Of a stretch of DNA of 64,000 nucleotides, positions 19,101-26,676 are shown piece after piece. The DNA is taken from NCBI GenBank assembly GCA_037130365.1, contig JBAXTE010000014.1, positions 1 through 64,000 of the forward strand, given 5' to 3'. This DNA is from JBAXTE01 sp037130365. GTDB taxonomy: Bacteria > Bacteroidota > Bacteroidia > Bacteroidales > WCHB1-69. The number at the start of each line of letters is the position of its first letter. The first letter of the stretch is position 1. The notes under the pieces are model-generated. The model saw only the letters and a program-made list of their open reading frames with translations, did no database searches and had not been told where the DNA came from. The position numbers were made by a program, and so were the translations under genes.

Positions 19101-19973
19101 ACTCCTGCAAGTGGTGTTTATTCTGGCTCGGGTGTTACTTTGGGAGTTTTTACTCCTTCTGCATCAACAGTAGGGGCGCATGTTGTAACATATACGTTTA
19201 CAGATACATATAATTGTGCATTTAGAGCAACCGACACATTGATGGTTAAGCAATTGCCAAATGCATATGCTGGTGCTGATGCTTCAATTTGTGCTGGTGA
19301 TTCTACAACTTTAGTTGCCACTGGTGGCGGAACATACATGTGGAGTACTGGCTCAGCAATAAGCTCAACTCGCGTATCACCAGCTAACCAAACGTCATAT
19401 TTTGTTACTGTTACTGGAACAAATAATTGTACTGATAAAGATACCGTTGTCGTGACAGTAAAACCAATTCCAACTGTTCAATTAGGGCCTTTAGATACTG
19501 TTTGTTTGCAAACTGCAGCATTCCAGTTAGTGGGTGGTTCAGCAACTCCAACTGGGGGTGCTGGAGTATATTCAGGACCTGGTGTAAGCAATAATTTCTT
19601 CAATCCAGTTGTTGGATTAGGACCTCATGTTATTAGATACACATACACACTTAATGGCTGTTCGGCTTATGCTGAAAGACCAATCTTTGTCGAAAATTGT
19701 GTTGGAATTACAGAAAATGTACAAAATATGTCCTTGACTATTATGCCAAATCCTGTTGAAAACAGCGTTACTATTACTGCTGACAACATAAAAGAATTGT
19801 CTAATCTTTTAATTTATGATGTTACAGGTAAAATGGTCTTTACTCAAAATGTAACTCCAATTAATTCGAAAATCAGTATTTCGATAAATCTTCAACATCT
19901 TCAATCTGGTGTTTATTTTGTAAAACTTCGTTCAGGAAATGGAATTTCAATGATGAAATTGGTTAAAAACTAA
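16200..19973 (+). CDS. Large T9SS-secreted surface protein with CARDB/Ig-like repeats
   Basis: A 1257-residue surface protein. The Sec signal (MRKKQFFLFLVGLLLLG) is cleaved near NAQ24. A jelly-roll-like domain fills about 25-245, then CARDB-like units at about 250-360 and 520-645 (for example CGVLNDPIKATFKNNGDAPV), each followed by a choice-of-anchor-like sandwich. Repeated Ig-like units of about 80 residues follow from 790, with the recurring GGAFTGIGVTSNQFNPQTAG pattern. The last 80 residues are a T9SS type A sorting domain (MPNPVENSVTI, GVYFVKLRSGNG, final KLVKN). It should be exported by the T9SS and anchored at the surface, perhaps as an adhesin; no catalytic motif was seen. Confidence 0.9.
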   Translation: MRKKQFFLFLVGLLLLGISTVNAQLFKEQFNYVVGDTIGAHGWVTHNGANPPISIVNGSLSYLNYPTSVGNSAYMGVGNDYSKQFTTTAISADSLYFSMLVNIDTAKTTADYFFHSYRTGGSSIFLNRIYVKKALNGNVAFGILKGSTIGNVVWSDSVYSIGTTYLLVLKLKINPGLINDIPSLFINPTISATEPLPNITASDITSADYADIDRLAIRQGGATSASKLRIDEIRVANSWSDAVIDPVVNVVDVSLSAVSAPISSSCGSISDTVKVSVNHISGANATNIPIKALITNPDNTTQLLSTTLSSLAATNSALVSLAPANTTMPGVYHVKAWTALSGDPDLLNDTVLNYSFTTASILLTPFIDDFQTIMPYWQLSNMSIVAANAHGNFSAALSCSIDGTTPQASGTIAQRISPITSRSHLLFNYRIIDQVTNIGNTLQAGDSILVEVSTNCQSSFTKIASINALNHQISSNYQRFIIPLTSVIGQTPIFRITAKRTVGNYIIDIDSLEIRNADLYDMAVVNKVAPVSKSCGVLNDPIKATFKNNGDAPVHHIPVSVMISRPYTPPFITFYDTITSTILPGEQLVFTFDSTLNTTVSGKYTMLIKANLATDTSLTIGHTANNTFVDSVFTFTPLPVPYLQSFTNATYLNDYTSTFDYNLAGGFVYKDMNTGFVSSSLSMNKKVGTINNTHFLMFDYKFTDQTGNALAMGSEDSLTVLISTDCGSTYMPIYTVKSANHTASNQYISKQLPLSSYNGQYVMVSLLMKSTTNNSRIEISKIEIDGIPTISITADTIYKCVGQTANVTPTGSATYDYEWIEKSNPTIVISTLQTLPITTTGYYKVKATNGSGFSAYDSVYVFFRTLPVVNLSLSTITSSLCPNGINVTLNGNTPSGGAFTGIGVTSNQFNPQTAGVGNHIITYTYTDNFNCSNSDTDTITVTPITAVTLTSLPDFCLNDAAYTLTQGTPASGVYSGSGVTLGVFTPSASTVGAHVVTYTFTDTYNCAFRATDTLMVKQLPNAYAGADASICAGDSTTLVATGGGTYMWSTGSAISSTRVSPANQTSYFVTVTGTNNCTDKDTVVVTVKPIPTVQLGPLDTVCLQTAAFQLVGGSATPTGGAGVYSGPGVSNNFFNPVVGLGPHVIRYTYTLNGCSAYAERPIFVENCVGITENVQNMSLTIMPNPVENSVTITADNIKELSNLLIYDVTGKMVFTQNVTPINSKISISINLQHLQSGVYFVKLRSGNGISMMKLVKN

Positions 19974-19998
19974 TTGATTTATTGATGTTTAGACTTAA

Positions 19999-20037
19999 AA
20001 GCTGTTCTAGAAAATTTTTAGGACAGCTTTTTTTTTT
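19999..20037 (+). terminator. Terminator after the large T9SS protein
   Basis: Arms AAGCTGTTCTA (19999-20009) and TAGGACAGCTT (20019-20029) pair with one mismatch, followed by T to 20037. Confidence 0.85.
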
Positions 20038-20084
20038 ACAGGTTTTACCAAAATCGAAAAATTAGTAATTCAATTTTTTAATAA

Positions 20085-21494
20085 ATGAAATCAAATGTTT
20101 TTTTCACAGTATTGCTAAATATTTATTGCATAAGTTTTATTGGTCAAATAAAATCTCAAGTTCCTATTCCTTATTATTCAAAATCAGGAAGTTGGGGATA
20201 TAAAAATCAAACCAATCATGATGTCATTAAAAGTCAGTTTGAAGAGGCTTGGCCATTTTTTAAAACGGGATTAGCTGTAGTGAAAAAAGAGGGAAAATAT
20301 GGTGTGATTAATACCAAAGGGGAGATAATTATGCCCTTTATTTACGAAAAAATTGAGCCAACTGCCTATTATAATAAGTTGTATTATGCTGAAAAATCAG
20401 AATTGAAGGAAAGTGGTTTTATCAATGAATATGGAAAGGAGGTTGTTCCCTGTATCTATAATGGTTTTATAACTATTGGTGGATGTGATAATCGTTATTT
20501 TTGTGATGGATACGCTTTAGCTAATAACGAATCAATTCTTGTTGATACTGCTGGGATTGAATTTAATGCGAAAGGTTATGTGATTGGACATTTAGAAAAT
20601 GGTTTTGTTCCAATTTTTAAAAACGGAAAAGTTGGAGTAATGAATTTAAAAGGTGATGTTTTAATTTCTCCAGAAAAGTATGAAGGAGATATGTGGACCT
20701 GTTTTAGTGAAGGTTTGGCCGCATTAATTGATCCTAAAACCAGAAAGTTTGGATATATTAATCTTAAAGGAGAACTGGTGGCTAATTATAAATATGACTG
20801 GGCAAGTAAAATTAAAGACAATGTTGCCTCAGTTAAGTTAAATGATAAATGGGGGTATGTTGATGTTTCTGGAAAAGAAATTATTCCTCCCCAGTTTTCG
20901 TTGGCTACCGATTTTAATAACAAGGTTGCTTTTGTTGAAATCAACGATAAAAAAATGTTGATAGATAAGACTGGAAGCATAGTTTTAGATTTATCAAACT
21001 ACCTGCAAGTCGTTGCACAAATTGATTTTGGAATATTAAATGTGCAAACTAAAGAGGGTTGGGGCTTCGTTAATGTTTTGGGAAAACAACTTACCCCATT
21101 TATTTATAGTGATGCTTCAAAAAACATGTACACTTTGCAATACAATTATATCGACGTAATTGTTGATGGCAAAATTGGATGTATAGATTCACAAGGAAAG
21201 CAAATTATTCCATGTCAATATTCTACAATAGATTATCAACCTGAAAACAAGATTTTCTTCGTTAGAAATGATTTAGGCTGGGGCGTTTTAGATCAATTTG
21301 GCAAAATTCTTATTCCTTGTAAATATAATCAAATTCAATATGTGATTAATGGTTTTGCGTATGTAGAATTAATAAACAATGAAAAAAAAGGAGAACTTAT
21401 TAGACAAATAATTGAATCTGAAGGAATTAATAACGAATATTATCTTCAAAAAGGATTTGTTGATTTGAAAGGAAAAGAATATTTTGAAGAATAG
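20085..21494 (+). CDS. Exported WG-repeat protein
   Basis: A 469-residue protein with an N-terminal hydrophobic signal (1-24) and about nine WG-type beta repeats of 40-50 residues, each with a core such as KYGVINTKGEIIMPFIYEKI, KWGYVDVSGKEIIPPQFSLA or GWGVLDQFGKILIPCKYNQI. WG repeats form propeller- or solenoid-like beta structures and are thought to mediate binding; no enzymatic motif is visible. The gene follows a terminator and is separated from glyA by 259 bases, so it is probably its own unit, although I see no consensus promoter. Confidence 0.88.
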   Translation: MKSNVFFTVLLNIYCISFIGQIKSQVPIPYYSKSGSWGYKNQTNHDVIKSQFEEAWPFFKTGLAVVKKEGKYGVINTKGEIIMPFIYEKIEPTAYYNKLYYAEKSELKESGFINEYGKEVVPCIYNGFITIGGCDNRYFCDGYALANNESILVDTAGIEFNAKGYVIGHLENGFVPIFKNGKVGVMNLKGDVLISPEKYEGDMWTCFSEGLAALIDPKTRKFGYINLKGELVANYKYDWASKIKDNVASVKLNDKWGYVDVSGKEIIPPQFSLATDFNNKVAFVEINDKKMLIDKTGSIVLDLSNYLQVVAQIDFGILNVQTKEGWGFVNVLGKQLTPFIYSDASKNMYTLQYNYIDVIVDGKIGCIDSQGKQIIPCQYSTIDYQPENKIFFVRNDLGWGVLDQFGKILIPCKYNQIQYVINGFAYVELINNEKKGELIRQIIESEGINNEYYLQKGFVDLKGKEYFEE

Positions 21495-21717
21495 ATTTGA
21501 ATATTGTTATGTGATGTAAAAACTTAACAGTTGTCAATAATAATTGGGATAATTATTTGTTGTTCAGGCAATCCATTAGTTTCCATACTTTACAAAATAT
21601 GTTTTTGATTGTTTTTCAATATCCTGATATAAATCTTAATATTTCTAAAATCATTTGATTTTGTTCAAAAAAGGAGATGTTGCAATTGAAAAATATAAAA
21701 GCTGTTGCAAAATTTGA

Positions 21718-21725
21718 TAACTTTG
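21718..21725 (+). promoter_or_regulatory. glyA promoter (-7 box TAACTTTG)
   Basis: Exact TAnnTTTG match 29 bases before the glyA ATG, with TTG at 21705-21707 about 10 bases upstream of it. The rest of the 21495-21753 gap holds only a weak hairpin (AATAATT/AATTATT near 21540). Confidence 0.55.
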
Positions 21726-21753
21726 CTCCAAAATAAAATAAAAGATAATTAGT

Positions 21754-23034
21754 ATGAAAAGAGACGATCAAATATTTGACTTAATCAATCAAGAACGTAA
21801 TCGACAAACTCATGGTATTGAGTTAATTGCATCAGAAAATTTTGTTAGTGAACAAGTGATGGAAGCAATGGGGTCAGTTCTTACCAACAAATATGCAGAA
21901 GGATATCCTGGCAAACGTTATTATGGCGGTTGTCAGATTGTTGACCAAACCGAACAATTAGCAATTGATAGAGCTAAGGAATTGTTTGGCGCTGATTGGG
22001 CAAACGTGCAACCTCATTCTGGAGCTCAAGCAAATATGGCAGTCTTATTGGCTTGTCTGAAACCTGGTGACGTATTTATGGGTCTTGACTTATCACATGG
22101 AGGACATCTTTCACATGGTTCCCTTGTTAATTCATCAGGAATCCTTTACAAAGCAGTGGCATACGCTGTAGAGGAGGAAACTGGCGTTATTAATTATGAT
22201 AAAATGGAAGAAGTTGCTTTGCGCGAACGACCAAAATTAATAATAGGTGGTGCTTCTGCATATTCTCGCGATTGGGATTGGAAACGTATGAGAGAAATTG
22301 CAGATAAAATTGGCGCTTTATTAATGGGCGACATTTCTCATCCTGCAGGATTAATTGCCCGCCGTTTACTTAACGATCCAATTCAACATTGTCATATTGT
22401 TACTACTACGACACATAAAACCCTCCGAGGTCCTCGTGGTGGTTTAATATTATTAGGCAAAGATTTTGAAAATCCTTGGGGTTTAACTACACCAAAGGGT
22501 GAAGTTAAAATGATGTCACAACTATTAGATAGTGCTGTTTTTCCTGGAATTCAAGGTGGTCCTCTAGAACATGTTATTGCTGCAAAGGCAGTTGCATTTG
22601 GTGAATGTTTGAGTAATGAATATTTGGAATATATCAAACAAGTTCAATTAAATGCTCAAGCCATGGCAAAAGCATTCACAGCAAAAGGATATAAAATAAT
22701 ATCCGGCGGAACAGATAATCACTTAATGTTGATTGATTTAAGAACTAAATTTCCTGATATTACTGGAAAACAAGCTGAAAATGTTTTAGTAAAAGCTGAT
22801 ATCACAATTAATAAAAACATGGTTCCTTTTGATAGCCGTTCCCCTTTTCAAACTTCAGGAATCCGTTTAGGAACACCTGCAGTTACAACCAGAGGTTTAA
22901 AAGAAAATCACATGACTTTGATTGTTGACCTTATAGATAGAGTAATTAGTAATATTTCAAACGAAGCTGTAATTGAGGCTACTCGAAAAGAAGTTAATCT
23001 ATTAATGAAAGATCTGCCACTTTTTGCGTGGTAA
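21754..23034 (+). CDS. glyA: Serine hydroxymethyltransferase
   Basis: A 426-residue PLP enzyme that interconverts serine and glycine with tetrahydrofolate and so supplies one-carbon units. The N-terminus has GIELIASENFVS and TNKYAEGYPGKRYYGGC; the substrate and cofactor site includes QPHSGAQANMAVL. The PLP lysine lies in TTTTHKTLRGPRGG (about 230). The C-terminal half has DNHLMLIDLR and TSGIRLGTPAVTTRG. Length and motifs are normal for the family. It has its own promoter and a terminator at 23058-23083. Confidence 0.98.
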   Translation: MKRDDQIFDLINQERNRQTHGIELIASENFVSEQVMEAMGSVLTNKYAEGYPGKRYYGGCQIVDQTEQLAIDRAKELFGADWANVQPHSGAQANMAVLLACLKPGDVFMGLDLSHGGHLSHGSLVNSSGILYKAVAYAVEEETGVINYDKMEEVALRERPKLIIGGASAYSRDWDWKRMREIADKIGALLMGDISHPAGLIARRLLNDPIQHCHIVTTTTHKTLRGPRGGLILLGKDFENPWGLTTPKGEVKMMSQLLDSAVFPGIQGGPLEHVIAAKAVAFGECLSNEYLEYIKQVQLNAQAMAKAFTAKGYKIISGGTDNHLMLIDLRTKFPDITGKQAENVLVKADITINKNMVPFDSRSPFQTSGIRLGTPAVTTRGLKENHMTLIVDLIDRVISNISNEAVIEATRKEVNLLMKDLPLFAW

Positions 23035-23057
23035 CATTTCTTTATTATAATAAAATG

Positions 23058-23083
23058 AAGAGGCTTTAGGGTCTCTTTTTTTT
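23058..23083 (+). terminator. glyA terminator
   Basis: Stem AAGAGGC (23058-23064) with GTCTCTT (23071-23077), including one G-T pair, 6-base loop, then T to 23083. Confidence 0.8.
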
Positions 23084-23361
23084 ATAGCCTATTTTTGATC
23101 TAATAAAATTTATTTGTTGTAATTACAGGATGAATTTGGAGTAAAGATTTTTGGTTAAGCCAGAATGCATATTCTAGCAAGCTGATAAATATCCTTTAGA
23201 TTGTTTTTTTGCTGATTTTTTTGGCCAAAATACTTAGTAACTGAAAAATTATTTATTTTGAAAAATTATTTATATATCACGTATTTAGACTGTTATGGAA
23301 TTTTAAAAAAATTTTAATGTTAAAAAACTTAAAAAATATTGACTATTTCAATTCTTTAGTT

Positions 23362-23369
23362 TAACTTTG
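23362..23369 (+). promoter_or_regulatory. Promoter of the candidate small RNA (-7 box TAACTTTG)
   Basis: Exact TAnnTTTG match in a 640-base gap with no coding region. Transcription would start near 23376. No ORF lies downstream on this strand before the terminator. Confidence 0.55.
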
Positions 23370-23375
23370 TCTCAT

Positions 23376-23487
23376 AATTAGTTCATTGATTGATAGTCAT
23401 TATCTAAAAATATTTAAGATAACTACATACACATATGTAGTTTTTTCATGGTGGGGTAGACCTGTTCGCAAGAACAGGTCTTTTTTT
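23376..23487 (+). ncRNA. Candidate small RNA of about 112 nt
   Basis: A promoter box (23362-23369) is followed, without a coding ORF, by three hairpins. TTATCT/AGATAA lies at 23400-23422. AACTACATA/TATGTAGTT (9 pairs, CACA loop) lies at 23421-23442 and is followed by T. GACCTGTTC/GAACAGGTC (9 pairs, GCAA loop) lies at 23459-23480 with a T run to 23487. The flanking genes converge on this gap, so it is not a leader. The 5' and 3' ends do not pair, which argues against a 6S-type RNA. The second hairpin could be an earlier terminator giving a shorter product of about 70 nt. Bases 23488-23675 hold nothing I can recognise. Confidence 0.55.
23459..23487 (+). terminator. Strong terminator ending the candidate small RNA
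   Basis: Nine-pair perfect stem with a GCAA tetraloop and seven T. It is far more GC-rich than its surroundings. Confidence 0.85.
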
Positions 23488-23675
23488 ATGGGGTTAAAAA
23501 TATTATTTGAAATTAATCTGAGATGTCTATTTAAATTATAAACATACTTCAAAGCATCAGATGGATTAAACACAGGTATTAAAAGCTACTAAAAATAGCT
23601 CTTTAAATCAATGCCAAATAAGTATAAGCTGATGAAATATAGATATTAAATTTTAATCCTCTTGATTCACACTGA

Positions 23676-25076
23676 TTATCGAACAAAGTTTTTGTAATGT
23701 TCATATCTAGCCCATACATCATCTACAAATCGAGTAGTAAATGAACCCCTGTAATATCCAGATTTTACAATTGGATCGTTAAAATATTTGGGATTTGATT
23801 TTAATCGGAGGTATACTTCTACATTTTTGTCCCATGTAGTAGGATCTTTTCCATATTTTTCGGTAAGCAAAATGGCGTCAATTACATGACCAAGGCCCGA
23901 GTTGTAGGAAGCTACTACAAATTTGGAGAGCTGTTCTTTATCTTTTACTTTTTTACTGAATTGCTTTTCGAGATATTTTAAATAGTTAGCACCTCTCATA
24001 ATTTGCGTTTCTGGCGACGAGCTGGGAGTAACACCATATATTCTACCGGTTTCAGGCATCAATTGAAGAAGTCCAAAGCAGCCGCCACCACCAGTTAAAT
24101 TTGGGACAAATCCAGATTCTTGATAAATTAAGGCGGCATACAATTTCCAATCCCAACGATTCTTTCGAGCTGCTTTTTTTATATATTTATCCCACCGACT
24201 AATTGAGCGATTCTTAATGTAATTTTTCTTGTTTTGAAGAATCTGATTTGCGTATGTTGTACTATAATATCTTGAATAAATTGCTTTATATTCATTTGTT
24301 TTTATAAATTTTTCTAGCCAGAGATTTATGCTTTGAAGTAAACTATCACTCGTTTTTGGTAATAACCAACATTGGTGAAGTGTGTCAGATATCGCAATAT
24401 GGTAATCAATATTTCTGAAAAGATTAGCATTAGCAATTGCCACTTTTTGTTCACAAATTGTGTAATTTATCTCCCCCAACGCTACTTTCTCAATTAAGTT
24501 TTCGGTACTGTTTTCAAGATCAAAGGCAAGATTTAAGTGTATATTATTCTTTGTAGCAAATTCTTTCCCATATTCATAATACGATGAGTGATTTGGGACT
24601 ATAATTGAACTCTGGTTTAATTCAAATACCTTTTTAATGTTTGGGACTTTGTTTTTAAACTTGTCTATACTGTCTTTACGCTGAATTAGTACCAATGGAG
24701 ACTTGCTGTGTGGGGAGGTAAAATTGAAAAACATTCTTCGTAACCCTGTTGGATTAATATCTCCCACGAGAATATCGGCTTCATTGTTTATTAGGCTCTT
24801 ATATTCATCTCGATTATTATTTTTTACGATAATCTTTAACTTGAGATTCATAAATGTACAATAACTGTTTAGCATCTCCAGTTGAAAACCCATGGGAGTA
24901 CCTCTGTCAATATAATAATCGGTGGCGTTGAAATTTACGATTGCTTTGAGTTCACGAGTCTTTAATATTGAGGTTAACGATGAGTCAATATTAACTTTTT
25001 CATCCTTTTTTGTATCTGATGGAGTACATGAATACATCAAAGCAATTAATAATAAATACAAAAAATTATGTTTCAT
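23676..25076 (-). CDS. mltF: MltF-type lytic transglycosylase lipoprotein
   Basis: A 466-residue lipoprotein: signal with lipobox MYSC. Residues about 40-270 form a periplasmic solute-binding-like domain (GTPMGFQLEMLNSYC, then ADILVGDINPTGLRR), and about 290-440 an SLT lysozyme-like domain with the catalytic Glu in AALIYQESGFVPN, plus GGCFGLLQLMPETG and VASYNSGLGHV. This two-domain layout is that of MltF, which cleaves peptidoglycan with formation of anhydromuropeptides. I start at ATG 25076, not at the in-frame TTG 25097, because that TTG is part of the -7 box TATCTTTG. Confidence 0.92.
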   Translation of the reverse strand: MKHNFLYLLLIALMYSCTPSDTKKDEKVNIDSSLTSILKTRELKAIVNFNATDYYIDRGTPMGFQLEMLNSYCTFMNLKLKIIVKNNNRDEYKSLINNEADILVGDINPTGLRRMFFNFTSPHSKSPLVLIQRKDSIDKFKNKVPNIKKVFELNQSSIIVPNHSSYYEYGKEFATKNNIHLNLAFDLENSTENLIEKVALGEINYTICEQKVAIANANLFRNIDYHIAISDTLHQCWLLPKTSDSLLQSINLWLEKFIKTNEYKAIYSRYYSTTYANQILQNKKNYIKNRSISRWDKYIKKAARKNRWDWKLYAALIYQESGFVPNLTGGGGCFGLLQLMPETGRIYGVTPSSSPETQIMRGANYLKYLEKQFSKKVKDKEQLSKFVVASYNSGLGHVIDAILLTEKYGKDPTTWDKNVEVYLRLKSNPKYFNDPIVKSGYYRGSFTTRFVDDVWARYEHYKNFVR

Positions 25077-25094
25077 TTCTCTTGTAGTAAAGAG

Positions 25095-25102
25095 CAAAGA
25101 TA
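25095..25102 (-). promoter_or_regulatory. mltF promoter (-7 box TATCTTTG)
   Basis: Exact TAnnTTTG match on the minus strand. Predicted transcript start near 25088 leaves a leader of about 12 bases. Confidence 0.5.
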
Positions 25103-25245
25103 CACATAATTAATAACATAGATATTTTATGCAAGAAATCACGGTCTGATTAATACATTCACAGTCCAAATAAAGTTTAAAACTTATATGTAATAAGGAA
25201 ACAAAAAAAGAGAGTTTGAAATTCTAATCTTCAATTCAATTAAGC

Positions 25246-26040
25246 TTATTTCTCCACGATAATGTTTTTTACAGGCATGTCCATAGCGTCAAATACAAAT
25301 CGATTTGATATTAAAATTGAGAGTACGACGGTAATTAATGAAGAGACTAAAATCGTAATCATAATCATAATTTGATATTTTATTGCAACGGAAGGATTAC
25401 TTCCTCCTAGAATTTGTCCAGTCATCATTCCGGGAAGTGAAATTAGCCCAACAACAGCAGTGGTAGCTATGGTAGGGTTTAATGATTTTTTAAGAGCTTC
25501 TGCAATAAAGCCTCTAAGTGCTTCGCTTTTTGTGGCGCCATTAGCAATCGCAAACCGATATTGAAGTTGCTCGCGGTTTAGATTCTTGTAAAAAGTGTTT
25601 AATGCTACAATATTGTTTGATAAGCAGTTGCCAATGAGCATTCCTGTAATCGGAATAAAATATCGAGCATCAAATATAAAGTCAAGTTTTATCACAAATC
25701 CAAGAAAGTAAACATCGATGGCTAAAACACTCAAAAGCATAGAAATCAATAGTGGGATTTGGAATAATTTGCGGTTTAAATTACTGCGTTTAATTACCGT
25801 ATATGCTGCAATTACAATCATCCCAATTACCCAGCCGATGTTAACCCAAACACTGTTGTAATCAAAAATATATTGCAAATAGAGTCCTACCAAAAATAGC
25901 TGAATTGTCATTCTGGCAATCGCAATTAGCGTTGCTTTGATCATTCCTGTACCAAAATAATTAAAAATTACAATTGGGATAATTATCAAAAGATAACCAA
26001 TCATAAGATCCAACCAGCTAATATCTTGTGCTCCAGTCAT
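25246..26040 (-). CDS. fetB: FetB-type ABC transporter permease (UPF0014)
   Basis: A 264-residue inner-membrane protein with about seven membrane segments and the UPF0014/FetB pattern: RMTIQLFLVGLYLQYIF, GMLIGNCLSNNIVALN, then RFAIANGATKSEAL and TTAVVGLISLPGMMTGQILGG. In E. coli FetAB is reported to export iron and protect against peroxide. The ATG overlaps the TAA stop of fetA by one base (TAATG), so the two are translationally coupled. Substrate is inferred from homologues only. Confidence 0.9.
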   Translation of the reverse strand: MTGAQDISWLDLMIGYLLIIIPIVIFNYFGTGMIKATLIAIARMTIQLFLVGLYLQYIFDYNSVWVNIGWVIGMIVIAAYTVIKRSNLNRKLFQIPLLISMLLSVLAIDVYFLGFVIKLDFIFDARYFIPITGMLIGNCLSNNIVALNTFYKNLNREQLQYRFAIANGATKSEALRGFIAEALKKSLNPTIATTAVVGLISLPGMMTGQILGGSNPSVAIKYQIMIMITILVSSLITVVLSILISNRFVFDAMDMPVKNIIVEK

Positions 26041-26666
26041 TATATTTTGTTTTTAAGTGTGATGGTTCGGGACATACTTTCTATCCATAGTGGATCGTGA
26101 GAACAACTGATAATGGTGGTTTTTTCTTGGTTTAAAATGCAAGATATTAGGGCTTTGGTAGATTCAGAATCTAATGCGGAAGTGGGTTCATCGAGTAAAA
26201 TGATAGGTTTTTTTAACAGCAATATTGATGCAAGCATAATTCGTTGTTTTTGTCCTCCCGAAATTTCATCCGTTTGTTTAAGTAAAATTTGTGGGTCAAG
26301 TTGTAATTGTTCCAACATACTGTCAATATCAGTTGAAGTAGGAAGCAATTTAAGATTCTGTTTATAAGTAAATGGGAGCATCATCAATTGACGGCAACTT
26401 TTAATATCAAATGAAAGTTCTTGTGGCAACCATCCAATTTGTTTACGGATTGCTCGAATATGAGTTGAGTCAACAGGCATATTATCCACAATAACGTTCC
26501 CAGAGATTGGCTTCACAAAGCCCATTATAGCACTAAGTAAAGTTGATTTTCCAACTCCAGAAGCTCCTCCAATTCCAATTTTTTCTCCAGAAGAAATCTG
26601 CATCGAAAAATTAGAAAAAACTGTTTCGTTTAGAAATTTTACGGTTACATCGTTAAAAGTTATCAT
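26040..26666 (-). CDS. fetA: FetA-type ABC transporter ATPase
   Basis: A 208-residue ABC ATPase. Walker A is GGASGVGKSTLLSAI at about 34, the Q-loop QIGWLPQELSF at about 77, the signature DEISGGQKQRIMLA at about 133, Walker B PIILLDEPTSALDSES at about 155, and the His switch SCSHDP. It powers the FetB permease, with which it overlaps. It follows the fused MFS/spermidine-synthase-like gene by 10 bases and has no promoter of its own, so the three genes probably form one operon. Confidence 0.9.
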   Translation of the reverse strand: MITFNDVTVKFLNETVFSNFSMQISSGEKIGIGGASGVGKSTLLSAIMGFVKPISGNVIVDNMPVDSTHIRAIRKQIGWLPQELSFDIKSCRQLMMLPFTYKQNLKLLPTSTDIDSMLEQLQLDPQILLKQTDEISGGQKQRIMLASILLLKKPIILLDEPTSALDSESTKALISCILNQEKTTIISCSHDPLWIESMSRTITLKNKI

Positions 26667-26676
26667 GAATTATTTT

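Noticed and set aside
23376..23487. 6S RNA identity for the small RNA candidate
   Set aside because: 6S RNA needs long pairing between its ends around a central bubble; the 5' part here does not pair with the 3' part.
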